From contig NZ_JANIAC010000001.1 of NCBI RefSeq assembly GCF_024723255.1, forward strand, positions 139,548 to 203,547: a stretch of DNA of 64,000 bases, read 5' to 3'. The position numbers and the translations under genes are program-made. Shown here one piece after another: positions 9,577 through 18,363 of this stretch (within the stretch, counting starts at the first letter, position 1; each line of letters begins with the position of its first letter). The notes beneath the pieces are model-generated. The model searched no databases, was not told the DNA's origin, and worked only from the letters and a program-made list of their open reading frames with translations. This DNA comes from Aestuariibaculum sp. M13 (GTDB taxonomy: Bacteria > Bacteroidota > Bacteroidia > Flavobacteriales > Flavobacteriaceae).

Positions 9577-11727
9577 TTAGTTTAAAGATAGAATTCCTGA
9601 AACAGTTGGTTCTACCGGTTTAATACTTCCATCTTCGTTAAACTCCAATTTATCGATACAGACCTCACGATTAAACCCTGCTGCACCACCCATAGTAATG
9701 CCTTTAGGTCGGTTAAATCTATGATAAACAATATGCCAAATATCGGTTCCTGGCGTTTGAATTACACTATTATGTCCTGTTCCGTAGATTCCTTTTTCTG
9801 GTCTTTTTTCTAAAATTAAATTGTTTTCAGGAATATTTAAAGGCCCCAAAGGCGAATCGGCAGTAGCGTATCGTATGCGATAATTCGGACTTCTTGTATC
9901 GTCTTCAGACCATAAAAAATAGTATGTTCCGTTTCTGTAAAATACTTCAGTACCTTCTCTAAACGTGCCTCCCGGATTTAAACGTTTAAAACTATTTGGT
10001 TTTACGGAAATCATATCATCGTTTAATTCAACAACGCCCATATAACCATTACCCCAATATAAATAACTCTTTCCGGAAACAGGGTCGGTAAAAATATCCG
10101 GATCAATCTCCTGACCTCTATTGATTCCTTCCGGTTTTTCTCCTATGATAGGCTGACCTGAATCGACAAAAGGTCCTTCCGGATTATCGGCTACAGCTAC
10201 CCCTATTTTTTGAGCTGCTGTGAAATAATAGAAATACTTGTACTCCCCATCTACTTTTTTCTCAATAGCACAAGGTGCCCAGGCGTTTCGGTCTGCCCAA
10301 CTCACATCTTTCTTAAGATCTAAAATCACACCTTCATCAGTCCAGTTTACTAAATCTGGTGATGAAAAGGTTTTAAAATACGTCCCAGACCAGCCGTGAA
10401 ATCCGTCGCTGGTTGGATAGATATAATACTTATTTGTTTTATGAGAAAAAATAATTTCCGGATCGGCATAGAATCCGCTTAACACCGGATTGTTATCTTC
10501 ATGAACTGAGACTTTATATGTTTTTTGCTTATCGGCAGTTTCGAAGATATAATCTACTGCTCCATTTGAAAAATCCTGAGCCCCTGTAGTTAGTATATTT
10601 ACCCAAGGAAGCGTTTCAATTTTTAAATCTAAATTAGTGATATCAGTACCAAGAACTACAGGTATATAAATGGTTTGATCTTCATCATTTACATCGACAT
10701 TGTTTTGTCTGACACCTTCACCATTAAAACTTACAAAAGCACTTTTATCTAAAGTTCCCCATTTCTCCAACAAAGCATTTTTCTCACTTTCTGTAATACG
10801 AATTACGGTTCCGTGACGTGGATGAAAATTCATTGATATGGCATCATCAACCACTGTGAAATGTTCTAAGTCGCTTGATTTTGTAAACTGATAGGTTCCC
10901 GAAGTATACATATCGTACATTAAAATATACTCATCAGAATCTATAAGTTTAAAAATCCCTGAACCTTCAACGGCTGCATCCGTTTGATCGTAAAAGCCTT
11001 CTTGTTGAACATAACCTTCAGTTAAGGTATTGGAAACGGCTTTTCTGATACCTCCGCCGTGACTTTCATTCTTAAAAAACAAATTATACACTCCATCTTT
11101 ATAGATGATATCACCATCGATACATGCACTATTGGTCGGGCTAAAGAATAATTGCTTTGGTGTTGTTGCAAGACCGGTAAAATCTTTATTGGCATACGCA
11201 TAATAAATAATATCCGGGCCTTCGGCTCCCAACATTGACCAGTAAATCATATACTGCTTTGTCTTACTATCATAAATGGTTTGTGGTGCCCAAACACGTA
11301 CAACATCACCAAATTCCTCTGGATAAGTTTTAGGAATATTGATTACCGTAGATGTCCAGTTAATTAAATCGGTTGATTTCATTAAAACCATAGCTCTATT
11401 AGAACTCCATCCGTTGGCTGAAACCATATCGGTTACTACCATGTAAAAGGTTTTTCCATCAGCTCCTCTTAAAATATGAGGGTCGCGAACGCCTCCCGTA
11501 GAACTGATATCCTTGGAATCTATAATCGGGTTATTACCATTAAGCGCATAATAATTATACCCATCCTGACTCAAAGCATATCTTATAGCTTCTTCATTTC
11601 CTGTATTCCCTGTAAAATAGGTAAACAAATAGGTGGTGTACTTTTCCTGTGTTTTACATGAAAACAAACTAACTGATAAAAAACTCATCAGTGCAAGCTT
11701 CAAGAAATTTCGTTTTTGGTTATTCAT
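9577..11727 (-). CDS. Double GH43-type protein (two beta-propellers), lipoprotein
   Basis: 716 aa lipoprotein (VSLFSC, Cys24). The first propeller (about residues 30-320) has GVRDPHILRGADGKTFYMVV, VWAPQTIYDS, an Asp in CIDGDIIY and an acidic residue in AAVEGSGIF, and ends FHPRHGTVIRITESEK. A short linker with IYIPVVLGTDITN follows. The second propeller (about 405-716) has SGFYADPEIIF, AWAPCAIEKK, EIDPDIFTDP, REGTEVFYRNGTYYF and HIVYHRFNRP, a pattern like arabinanase/xylosidase-type GH43. The two halves differ, so this is a fusion of distinct subfamilies and not an internal tandem copy. Two activities in one chain may strip neighbouring linkages in an arabinogalactan side chain. Confidence 0.85.
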   Translation of the reverse strand: MNNQKRNFLKLALMSFLSVSLFSCKTQEKYTTYLFTYFTGNTGNEEAIRYALSQDGYNYYALNGNNPIIDSKDISSTGGVRDPHILRGADGKTFYMVVTDMVSANGWSSNRAMVLMKSTDLINWTSTVINIPKTYPEEFGDVVRVWAPQTIYDSKTKQYMIYWSMLGAEGPDIIYYAYANKDFTGLATTPKQLFFSPTNSACIDGDIIYKDGVYNLFFKNESHGGGIRKAVSNTLTEGYVQQEGFYDQTDAAVEGSGIFKLIDSDEYILMYDMYTSGTYQFTKSSDLEHFTVVDDAISMNFHPRHGTVIRITESEKNALLEKWGTLDKSAFVSFNGEGVRQNNVDVNDEDQTIYIPVVLGTDITNLDLKIETLPWVNILTTGAQDFSNGAVDYIFETADKQKTYKVSVHEDNNPVLSGFYADPEIIFSHKTNKYYIYPTSDGFHGWSGTYFKTFSSPDLVNWTDEGVILDLKKDVSWADRNAWAPCAIEKKVDGEYKYFYYFTAAQKIGVAVADNPEGPFVDSGQPIIGEKPEGINRGQEIDPDIFTDPVSGKSYLYWGNGYMGVVELNDDMISVKPNSFKRLNPGGTFREGTEVFYRNGTYYFLWSEDDTRSPNYRIRYATADSPLGPLNIPENNLILEKRPEKGIYGTGHNSVIQTPGTDIWHIVYHRFNRPKGITMGGAAGFNREVCIDKLEFNEDGSIKPVEPTVSGILSLN

Positions 11728-11768
11728 TAGTTTTAAGTTTTATTTTGTTCAATAATTTATATCATGAT

Positions 11769-12983
11769 TTATTGGTTAGGTAAACCATCTGTTTTCATTC
11801 CTTGAAGAATTAAAGCATGTATTATATACAACATTTCTGAACCATCATCTTCATGCGCCCCATTAATACCATAAGGCCAAAAATGAGTATTATCTCCATA
11901 TATTTTTGCATTAGGGTCGTCTGTCATCATTTGTAATATGGCATTAGCTCTATTTCCCTGCCAAGATTCCTTCATGAGTTCCCAATATTTTCCATGAGTT
12001 CCAACTCCCACCGTGTGTGCCATTTCATGCATAGCTGTTCCCGTTCGCTGATAATCTGGATTTGCTCCAAAATTAATCCAGCCATCAAAATTGGCATCTG
12101 CGGTTGGTGTTCCTGTATTATAGTTCACATTTACATGTTTTTCAATTGAGGTGAAATTATTATAATACCAAGTTGCTTTATCAAAGGCTACTCTTAGACG
12201 GTCAAAAGCAGGATCTGAGTTATCCTCCCACCAAAAAGACCAGGTGAAATTTCCTTTCTTTATGGTACTCATGGTAATTTCATCACTATAGGTAATACCA
12301 TTTGATGTTATTGCATATGCCCTGAAATAGTATAAGGTTTGAGGATCTAATCCTGTAATTCTTTCCTTGAATGCCATTACTACATTTTCTTTTGTAACCC
12401 CATTATTATCTGTGGTTGGGTTACTTGTTTTACTGTAAACAAGCCCAATCTCTTCAATTTCCATATCTCCCTGATTTGGCACAGTTACATCCAACCATAT
12501 ATCATGAGCTCCAGCAACTTTAGTATCTCCTATCTTTAAAGTTGGGGCGATAATATCTAGAGTAGAAAAACTAACTTCATTTCCGTAACCAACTCCTTTT
12601 TCATTTATTGCATAAGCTTTAGCATAATATGTTATACCAGACATCAGGTTTTGTAAATTCACTTGAAATTCACCACTTCCCTTAACAACAGATGCCTTTT
12701 CAGAACTATTATTATATGTCGGATTTTCAGTTACACTATAGCAGATACCTCGCTCTGTAATACTACTGCCTCCATTATCTAAAACTTTACCCCATAAAGT
12801 CGCTTTAAAGGACTCCAGACTTTCAACCGTATTCGTTTCCAGAATTGGGATTTTAATTTCCTTTGTCGTTTCCTCTTGATTATTGTCTCCTCTTGTATCT
12901 TCTGAAGAGCATGACCAAATGGTTAACAGGACCAGAAATATGCTTGTAATTTTTATCAAATATTTTGGATTTAGAAATCTCAT
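11769..12983 (-). CDS. Lipoprotein with two fibronectin-like domains and an HExxH metallopeptidase-like domain
   Basis: I place the start at ATG 12983, one base after the GH16 stop, giving MRFLNPKYLIKITSIFL and the lipobox TIWSC; the longer frame from 13022 adds 13 residues without a signal. Two FN3-like repeats follow, each with a YYAKAYAINEKG or YYFRAYAITSNG strand. The C-terminal domain contains TAMHEMAHTVGVGTH: HExxH with a following Gly and a His one residue later than in canonical metzincins (HExxHxxGxxH). A secreted zinc peptidase acting on the protein core of arabinogalactan-protein would fit the locus, but the off-register third ligand means a non-catalytic or divergent fold is possible. 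The precise family is not recognised. Confidence 0.75.
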   Translation of the reverse strand: MRFLNPKYLIKITSIFLVLLTIWSCSSEDTRGDNNQEETTKEIKIPILETNTVESLESFKATLWGKVLDNGGSSITERGICYSVTENPTYNNSSEKASVVKGSGEFQVNLQNLMSGITYYAKAYAINEKGVGYGNEVSFSTLDIIAPTLKIGDTKVAGAHDIWLDVTVPNQGDMEIEEIGLVYSKTSNPTTDNNGVTKENVVMAFKERITGLDPQTLYYFRAYAITSNGITYSDEITMSTIKKGNFTWSFWWEDNSDPAFDRLRVAFDKATWYYNNFTSIEKHVNVNYNTGTPTADANFDGWINFGANPDYQRTGTAMHEMAHTVGVGTHGKYWELMKESWQGNRANAILQMMTDDPNAKIYGDNTHFWPYGINGAHEDDGSEMLYIIHALILQGMKTDGLPNQ

Positions 12984-12984
12984 T

Positions 12985-13857
12985 CTAATTACATTTATTG
13001 GGCTTTGCAGCAACGTAAACATTCTTTGCTCTAAATTTTGTTGATTGTTTCTTTATAATTGCCGTATCGTCAGTTTGGCCACTAGCTCCTTCCATTTGTA
13101 AATTCATAATTAACCAAAATGGCTTATTGGTATAATCTTTTATCTCCTCAGATTTTAGAATTCCATCAATGTACATTTTTACTTTAGAATTTGCTTCATC
13201 AATGTATTCTAGTGTCACCTTATAATTATGCCATACTAATGCCGCATCTGGTAAATTTGTTTTTTCGGTAGTCCAAATAGTATTCCTCCAATCTTTTCCT
13301 GTAACTGTATTTTGCCAACAGAAAGTATTGCCTTTAAATTCCAGCATATCAATCTCCGGAGGCCATGATTTTGCTCCTGTAATCCAAAAAGCTGGCCAGC
13401 TACCAAAAAGGGTTGGTGCCTGAAAATCTCCACTTATTTCCCAATTTGGCAATTGTTGAGAAACTGTTATTTGTCTTTTTAAATGAATAGCTCCTGAATG
13501 AAATGCGATAGGCAAATGCGGATCGGATGTGCTTTTACCTTCATCTTTACCTTTATTCCAATCAGCTGTAATTTCAAGAATCCCACCTGTTTTTAATTTT
13601 ACATTTTCAGGAAACATACTCGCTGTACCATTATGGTCTGTTCCCCAAGGATAGAACATGTTCCAGTTATCTTTAAACGTTTTATCATCTTTAAAACTTG
13701 TGGAATCGAGATAAACAATTGGTTTAATTGTATCTGTGAATTTTATGTTTTTTTGATTGATTTTGATGTTTGATTTAACGGATGTTTCGGTTACAATAGA
13801 AACAGATACTAATGATGACAAACTGATAAATAAAACCTTAATTGAAAGCATAGGCAT
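12985..13857 (-). CDS. GH16 family endo-glycosidase, candidate endo-beta-1,3-galactanase
   Basis: The catalytic GH16 signature EIDMLEF is present (E-x-D-x-x-E; nucleophile and acid/base Glu flanking the Asp), preceded by the substrate-cleft strand GSWPAFWITGAKSWPP. Total about 290 aa with an N-terminal hydrophobic segment (MPMLSIKVLFISLSSLVSVS). A longer frame using GTG at 13893 starts inside the stem of a terminator-like hairpin, so ATG 13857 (or 13851) is more credible. GH16 includes laminarinases, agarases, porphyranases and endo-beta-1,3-galactanases; the last is known as a surface enzyme for arabinogalactan-protein use in Bacteroides. The surrounding genes favour galactanase. It is first in the segment after the binding-protein genes. 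Confidence 0.85.
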   Translation of the reverse strand: MPMLSIKVLFISLSSLVSVSIVTETSVKSNIKINQKNIKFTDTIKPIVYLDSTSFKDDKTFKDNWNMFYPWGTDHNGTASMFPENVKLKTGGILEITADWNKGKDEGKSTSDPHLPIAFHSGAIHLKRQITVSQQLPNWEISGDFQAPTLFGSWPAFWITGAKSWPPEIDMLEFKGNTFCWQNTVTGKDWRNTIWTTEKTNLPDAALVWHNYKVTLEYIDEANSKVKMYIDGILKSEEIKDYTNKPFWLIMNLQMEGASGQTDDTAIIKKQSTKFRAKNVYVAAKPNKCN

Positions 13858-13863
13858 TGTTTT

Positions 13864-13905
13864 AATAAAAAAGAGAAGAAGACGAAAAAACACCCCCTTC
13901 TCTTT
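13864..13905 (-). terminator. Terminator/attenuator-like hairpin between binding-protein and GH16 genes
   Basis: On the minus strand a 15-bp stem (including G-T pairs) forms between AAAGAGAAGGGGGTG (13905-13891) and CGTCTTCTTCTCTTT (13884-13870) around a six-T loop, followed by TTTATT. This is a rho-independent-type structure. It would end or dampen transcription after the SusCD and binding-protein block and lower expression of GH16 and later genes. Confidence 0.65.
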
Positions 13906-13930
13906 AAACTAAAATATAAACAACATTAAA

Positions 13931-15139
13931 TTAATTTGCCACCTGTATTTCCCAAGACGTAATATTACAGAAGTAATCTCCATTTTGTGTTGTTATCTCA
14001 CCTACAGAAATGTCTGTAGCTTCATCAACTGTAAATGAAACTGTGTAAGTTCCTGCTGCACCAATACGTTTGTAACCAATAACTTCAGAAGCTGTTGTAA
14101 CATCTTCTACATTTGGTAAACCATTACCTCCCTTAGCTATAACAAAATATGCACCGTCCGGATTAGCATTGTGATTTGTACTTAACACCTGAACTCTTAA
14201 CATATAACTTGCTGCTTCGGCATGAACAACCTGATAGATTTTACCATTAGTAATCGATGGTGATCCCCAGCCTGATTCTAAATTGAAAACATTCCCGTTC
14301 CATTCATCCCAGCCACCATAACCACCGTGGTTTTTAGCAACATCGTTAGTTATCCATGGCCCTGCCAATGTTCCCCAACGTCCTCCATCTGTTGCAGATG
14401 CAATAAATGGCACTGCTGCATTACCCAATACTGGGGTTGGAATAGGTGTCACATCTTCAAAAGCCGTAAAAAAGTTATCGATAGAATCCTCATCAGGAAT
14501 AAATGCCGTTCTATAGCGATACGTAGACCCACTTTCAAAATCTGAAATAGTTACATTTGATTCAGCTATATCAACATAAATGGTTTTTGTTTCTCCTGAC
14601 GTAGACATATACTCAAACTCAGAACCTAAAACTCCAGAACTTAAATCCATATCTGCCAATCCAATTTCTAATACACTCTCTACAAGAACGTTTCTTTCTA
14701 AAGGTCTATTGAATAGGGAAGCTATGTAACGATCGCCATACACCTCGGCTGACTGAGAAACTGCAATAGATTTATTTCCATCAGCATCCAAGGTTCTTAC
14801 AGTGAAATTGTATACATTTTCTTCTAAACCGTCTATAATAAACGACACCTCATCTACACCTTGGGTTCTATTCACGGGAACTGAAATGGAATCTCTATTA
14901 TTATTCCAATATACACGAACCTCAGATACTTTGGGGTCTCCTATTATTAAACCTTCTACCTTAACTCTATTTTGTCCCGGATAAATTTGTAAAGAATCAA
15001 TAGCTCCTGTATATGAAATCTCTCCTCCTTCTGTGAATTTAAGATATTCTGTATCGTCGGTGCAAGAATAAATTCCCAGAACAATGCTAATAGCAAATAC
15101 TGCTATAATTATATGCTTTAATTTTTTCATTGTCTTCAT
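13931..15139 (-). CDS. Surface glycan-binding lipoprotein, DUF4998 plus C-terminal beta-sandwich (DUF5013-like)
   Basis: 402 aa lipoprotein (ISIVLGIYSC). The N-terminal part, GEISYTGAIDSLQIYPGQNR with VYWNNNRDSISVPV further on, is characteristic of DUF4998 in SusE-position proteins. An FN3-like segment (FTVRTLDADGNKS) follows, then from about residue 250 a C-terminal domain (GRWGTLAGPWITND, VFNLESGW, ITSWEIQVAN) like DUF5013. It lies 9 bases after the DUF4959 gene and is the fourth gene from susC. It most likely binds the target polysaccharide on the outer membrane next to the SusCD transporter. Confidence 0.85.
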   Translation of the reverse strand: MKTMKKLKHIIIAVFAISIVLGIYSCTDDTEYLKFTEGGEISYTGAIDSLQIYPGQNRVKVEGLIIGDPKVSEVRVYWNNNRDSISVPVNRTQGVDEVSFIIDGLEENVYNFTVRTLDADGNKSIAVSQSAEVYGDRYIASLFNRPLERNVLVESVLEIGLADMDLSSGVLGSEFEYMSTSGETKTIYVDIAESNVTISDFESGSTYRYRTAFIPDEDSIDNFFTAFEDVTPIPTPVLGNAAVPFIASATDGGRWGTLAGPWITNDVAKNHGGYGGWDEWNGNVFNLESGWGSPSITNGKIYQVVHAEAASYMLRVQVLSTNHNANPDGAYFVIAKGGNGLPNVEDVTTASEVIGYKRIGAAGTYTVSFTVDEATDISVGEITTQNGDYFCNITSWEIQVAN

Positions 15140-15148
15140 AATTTTAAA

Positions 15149-16366
15149 TTAAAGGTTTGGATTACCAAATACCTGTACCTCAGATACTGCCATATATTGG
15201 CCATTTGCCCAGTTTAACAAACATTCTATACGAAGGAAACGTACTGCTGGCTTCTCTATATCAATTTCATAATCTGCACCGTCTTGAGCAGCTATTAAGT
15301 CGTTATTATCCTCCTGACCATAAGGTAAACCTGAAGGTTTAATAATTTCATACTCCCCCATAAGTGTCCAGGTACCATCTTCTAAATTACCATCATTTAG
15401 TTCGTTAGCTCCCCAAATTCTGAACTTTCTCATTGCTCCTAAATAATAGTATAAACGCTGTCCTCCAATAGGTTCTGAGAAATTCCAGATGTGCAAACGG
15501 CTTAACTTAGTCTGGCGACCAATATCAAAAGTTACTAAATGATTACCCACATCAATGGTTCTACTCGTAAAGAAACTATCATACCACTCTAAAGTACCTC
15601 CGTTAAATAAATCTCTTACCTCGGTGTGAGCTGCAATTAACTCAGCATCGTTTGGTAAGGTAATCGGAAGCATTTCCTCTCTTGGCATCAACATTTCGAA
15701 AATAGGTGTAATTTCAGCAAATAAAGTATCTGTTGTGTTTAACCAACGGTCTCTAACCACAAAAGCAAAATCCTGTGGTACGGGATCGTATCCTCTAATA
15801 CTTCTGGAAATGGTATCAACTGATGTATAAATACTTGTAGAAAGTGGTTCCCAATCGCCTTGCACATTTTTTTGCATTACCAATAAGGCAATATCCTCTT
15901 CTGTCGGGTTTAATGCATTAATACGAACTCCGCCGAAATCAGCATTTGTTTCTAAAGATCTGAAAATTTCGTAAATAGGAGCTTCCAATGGAGCCACCGT
16001 TACCGTAACAGGATCAGATTCCGTTTCACTTCTATTAACGGCATAAATTTCCACTTCCTCTTCAGACTGCCCTGTAAAACCTTCTAAAAGCATAGAGTTT
16101 TGATAATAGGAAGCCTTTACCTCCATAGGTGTTCCATTTTCTAATGTATAACGGGCTACCACGTATAATAGATCTTTATCATCTGGTAGTGTATATTCTA
16201 ATTTTACCTTACCAGGTAAATTTTCAACTACAACATTCTCAACAATTCCTGGAGGTGTTGTATTATTTTCTAATGGTGATGGGCCTTGTTCCTCTGAACA
16301 CGCAGAAAAAACAACAATTAGAGCCAACATCGCAATCCAAGAGAATTTTATTATATTTTGTTTCAT
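15149..16366 (-). CDS. Surface glycan-binding lipoprotein, DUF4959/DUF5126/DUF5000 type
   Basis: 405 aa lipoprotein (VVFSAC). The order of domains is DUF4959 (PPGIVENVVVENLPGKVKL, residues about 38-130), DUF5126 (GGVRINALNPTEEDI, about 150-240) and a C-terminal F5/8-type-C-like DUF5000 domain (LFNGGTLEWYDSFF, FDIGRQTKLSRLHIW, ending SEVQVFGNPNL). This three-domain layout is a standard SusE/F-position protein in flavobacterial utilization loci. It starts 13 bases after the susD stop, in the same transcript, and probably presents glycan chains to the outer-membrane importer. Confidence 0.88.
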   Translation of the reverse strand: MKQNIIKFSWIAMLALIVVFSACSEEQGPSPLENNTTPPGIVENVVVENLPGKVKLEYTLPDDKDLLYVVARYTLENGTPMEVKASYYQNSMLLEGFTGQSEEEVEIYAVNRSETESDPVTVTVAPLEAPIYEIFRSLETNADFGGVRINALNPTEEDIALLVMQKNVQGDWEPLSTSIYTSVDTISRSIRGYDPVPQDFAFVVRDRWLNTTDTLFAEITPIFEMLMPREEMLPITLPNDAELIAAHTEVRDLFNGGTLEWYDSFFTSRTIDVGNHLVTFDIGRQTKLSRLHIWNFSEPIGGQRLYYYLGAMRKFRIWGANELNDGNLEDGTWTLMGEYEIIKPSGLPYGQEDNNDLIAAQDGADYEIDIEKPAVRFLRIECLLNWANGQYMAVSEVQVFGNPNL

Positions 16367-16379
16367 AATTGTTATGTTT

Positions 16380-18353
16380 TTACCAACCTGGGCTTTGTAC
16401 CAGATTAGGGTTTTGAATTAGAGTATTTTCATTAATTGGCCAGAAATAGTCTCTTGGCGACACAAAACGCTGTTGGTGAAGCGTTAAAACCTGATAGTAT
16501 GAACTCTCGGTCGTTCCAAAAACATTCCATCCTTTTATTGGATTGTTAAATTCTCTAACGGCTTTTTTCCATCGTCTAACATCCCAATAGTTTTTACCTT
16601 CATAAGCCAACTCAATAGTTCTTTCTCTATGAATTATTTCTCGCATACCTTCTTTGGTTGTGTATTTACTTGGACTCGTAGAGTAATTTTGCCAAGATGC
16701 TGCAACACCTTCAAGACCTGCACGAGCACGTATAGCATCTACATATTCTAATACTTCTGCGGTAGGGCCTGACACCTCATTTAAAGCTTCGGCGTACTGT
16801 AAATACATATCTGCTAAACGTAATTCTGGCCAAGCGTAAATTTTATAAGATCCGCCACCATCGCTGTTAAAGTTATACTCCCAGTTAACGACTTTCTTTA
16901 TAAAATATCCTGAGATGTTAAAATCGAATGCATCAAAACTACCTGCATAATCCTGAAACTTAGACTCAATATGGAATTTAGTTTCATCAGCATAACTATC
17001 TTGTTTGTAAAAAACAGCACCATCAAATCCTAAATCGGCATAAAAACGAGGTTCTCTATCGAAATTTAAAATAGAGGTTCTATAGCCTTGAAAAATATTT
17101 AGTGCATCATCCGGCCCCGCTTCTCTAAGTTTCGTGATATCTGAAAAATCTAAAGTTTTATCTTCATCAATTGGCACCCCATTTTTAGTATAAAACTTAG
17201 ATGCTGATCCTATTGTTGGAGAGAAAATCATTCTTGCTTCTCTAGCTGGCACCACATTAGATAGCGGCATCATACAAATACGTTGTAACCAATAGGTTGT
17301 ACTTTTTGTATTAGACCATATAACCTCTTCATTAAAAGGTTCACAAAGGGCCTGTCTTATTTGAACTTTCGTTTTTGAAGTCTCAGAAATATCGAAAGTA
17401 AAATCGTTTTTATAATAAATTTTATGTCCGTTAGCTTCGGCTACATCAATAGCATTTTTAATTGCTGTTGCTGCTCTTTGCCATTTAGTTGGATCATAAG
17501 TAGTATTAAATAATGGCGTCCCATCGTTATTGGTATATCCTGCCATATCCGTATTGCCATTAAATAATGGACTAGCAGCCATTAACAAAAGTTCCCCTTT
17601 AATTCCTAAAGCTGCCTGTCTGGTTACTCGTCCTAATTCATTTTGAGTATCAACAATTTGTGGCGGTAAATGTACCGAAGCTTCATCTAATAAATTGGCT
17701 AAATAATCCACACTTTCATCAATAGGATCTCTCGATACCTGAATTTCATTCTCTGGTGCATCCACCGGAATCACATTACGGATGATTGGTATTGCACCAT
17801 ACATACGCATTAAGTAATAATGATAATATGCCTTTAAAAATTTCCCTTCTGCAATCCAACGTAAACGCTCGGCTTCACTAATATCTGGCACATTGCTTCT
17901 ATCCTCCATATTTTCAATGAATACATTACAATGACGAATACCATCATATAACGGATATAAATCACCAGGTCCGGCTGCCTGAAAACGTCCTTCCCACGCA
18001 TCCATATATGGATTTGATGTGCGTTGCAAACTTCTAGCAATATCGAATGCATAACTGTTTAAAGCTGCATCGTTAGGAGCTATCCAGGTTTCATTACCGG
18101 CTAAAAAACCAATATTATAGATAGCGTCCCCATTTTGAGGTAAATATGAATAGCAGGTAAATAAATATTTTTCCGCTTCGTTTCTTAATTTAAACGCTTG
18201 ATCTATAGTCACTACGTTGTCTGGAACAACATCTAAAAATGTTTCTTCACATGATTCTAAACCAATAAGGCAAAAAACCATGATGGACATTCCTAAAGCT
18301 TTATAAAGCCTTTGAACTCCTTGTTTTAATATTTTTTTCTTTATAGTTCTCAT
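16380..18353 (-). CDS. susD: SusD/RagB-family outer-membrane nutrient-binding lipoprotein
   Basis: 657 aa lipoprotein (CLIGLESCEETFLDVVPDNV). SusD features are the early FLDVVPDNVVTIDQAF helix, TPR-like helices (RWIAEGKFLKAYYHYYLMRMYGAIP in pieces), the C-terminal RagB motif ELRLADMYLQYAEALNE and the closing segment RERTIELAYEGKNYWDVRRWK. At 657 aa it is longer than typical SusD (about 500-600), as in other complex-glycan systems. It starts 10 bases after the susC stop. It forms the lid of the SusC barrel and captures oligosaccharides. Confidence 0.95.
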   Translation of the reverse strand: MRTIKKKILKQGVQRLYKALGMSIMVFCLIGLESCEETFLDVVPDNVVTIDQAFKLRNEAEKYLFTCYSYLPQNGDAIYNIGFLAGNETWIAPNDAALNSYAFDIARSLQRTSNPYMDAWEGRFQAAGPGDLYPLYDGIRHCNVFIENMEDRSNVPDISEAERLRWIAEGKFLKAYYHYYLMRMYGAIPIIRNVIPVDAPENEIQVSRDPIDESVDYLANLLDEASVHLPPQIVDTQNELGRVTRQAALGIKGELLLMAASPLFNGNTDMAGYTNNDGTPLFNTTYDPTKWQRAATAIKNAIDVAEANGHKIYYKNDFTFDISETSKTKVQIRQALCEPFNEEVIWSNTKSTTYWLQRICMMPLSNVVPAREARMIFSPTIGSASKFYTKNGVPIDEDKTLDFSDITKLREAGPDDALNIFQGYRTSILNFDREPRFYADLGFDGAVFYKQDSYADETKFHIESKFQDYAGSFDAFDFNISGYFIKKVVNWEYNFNSDGGGSYKIYAWPELRLADMYLQYAEALNEVSGPTAEVLEYVDAIRARAGLEGVAASWQNYSTSPSKYTTKEGMREIIHRERTIELAYEGKNYWDVRRWKKAVREFNNPIKGWNVFGTTESSYYQVLTLHQQRFVSPRDYFWPINENTLIQNPNLVQSPGW

Positions 18354-18363
18354 ACCTTTTTCT

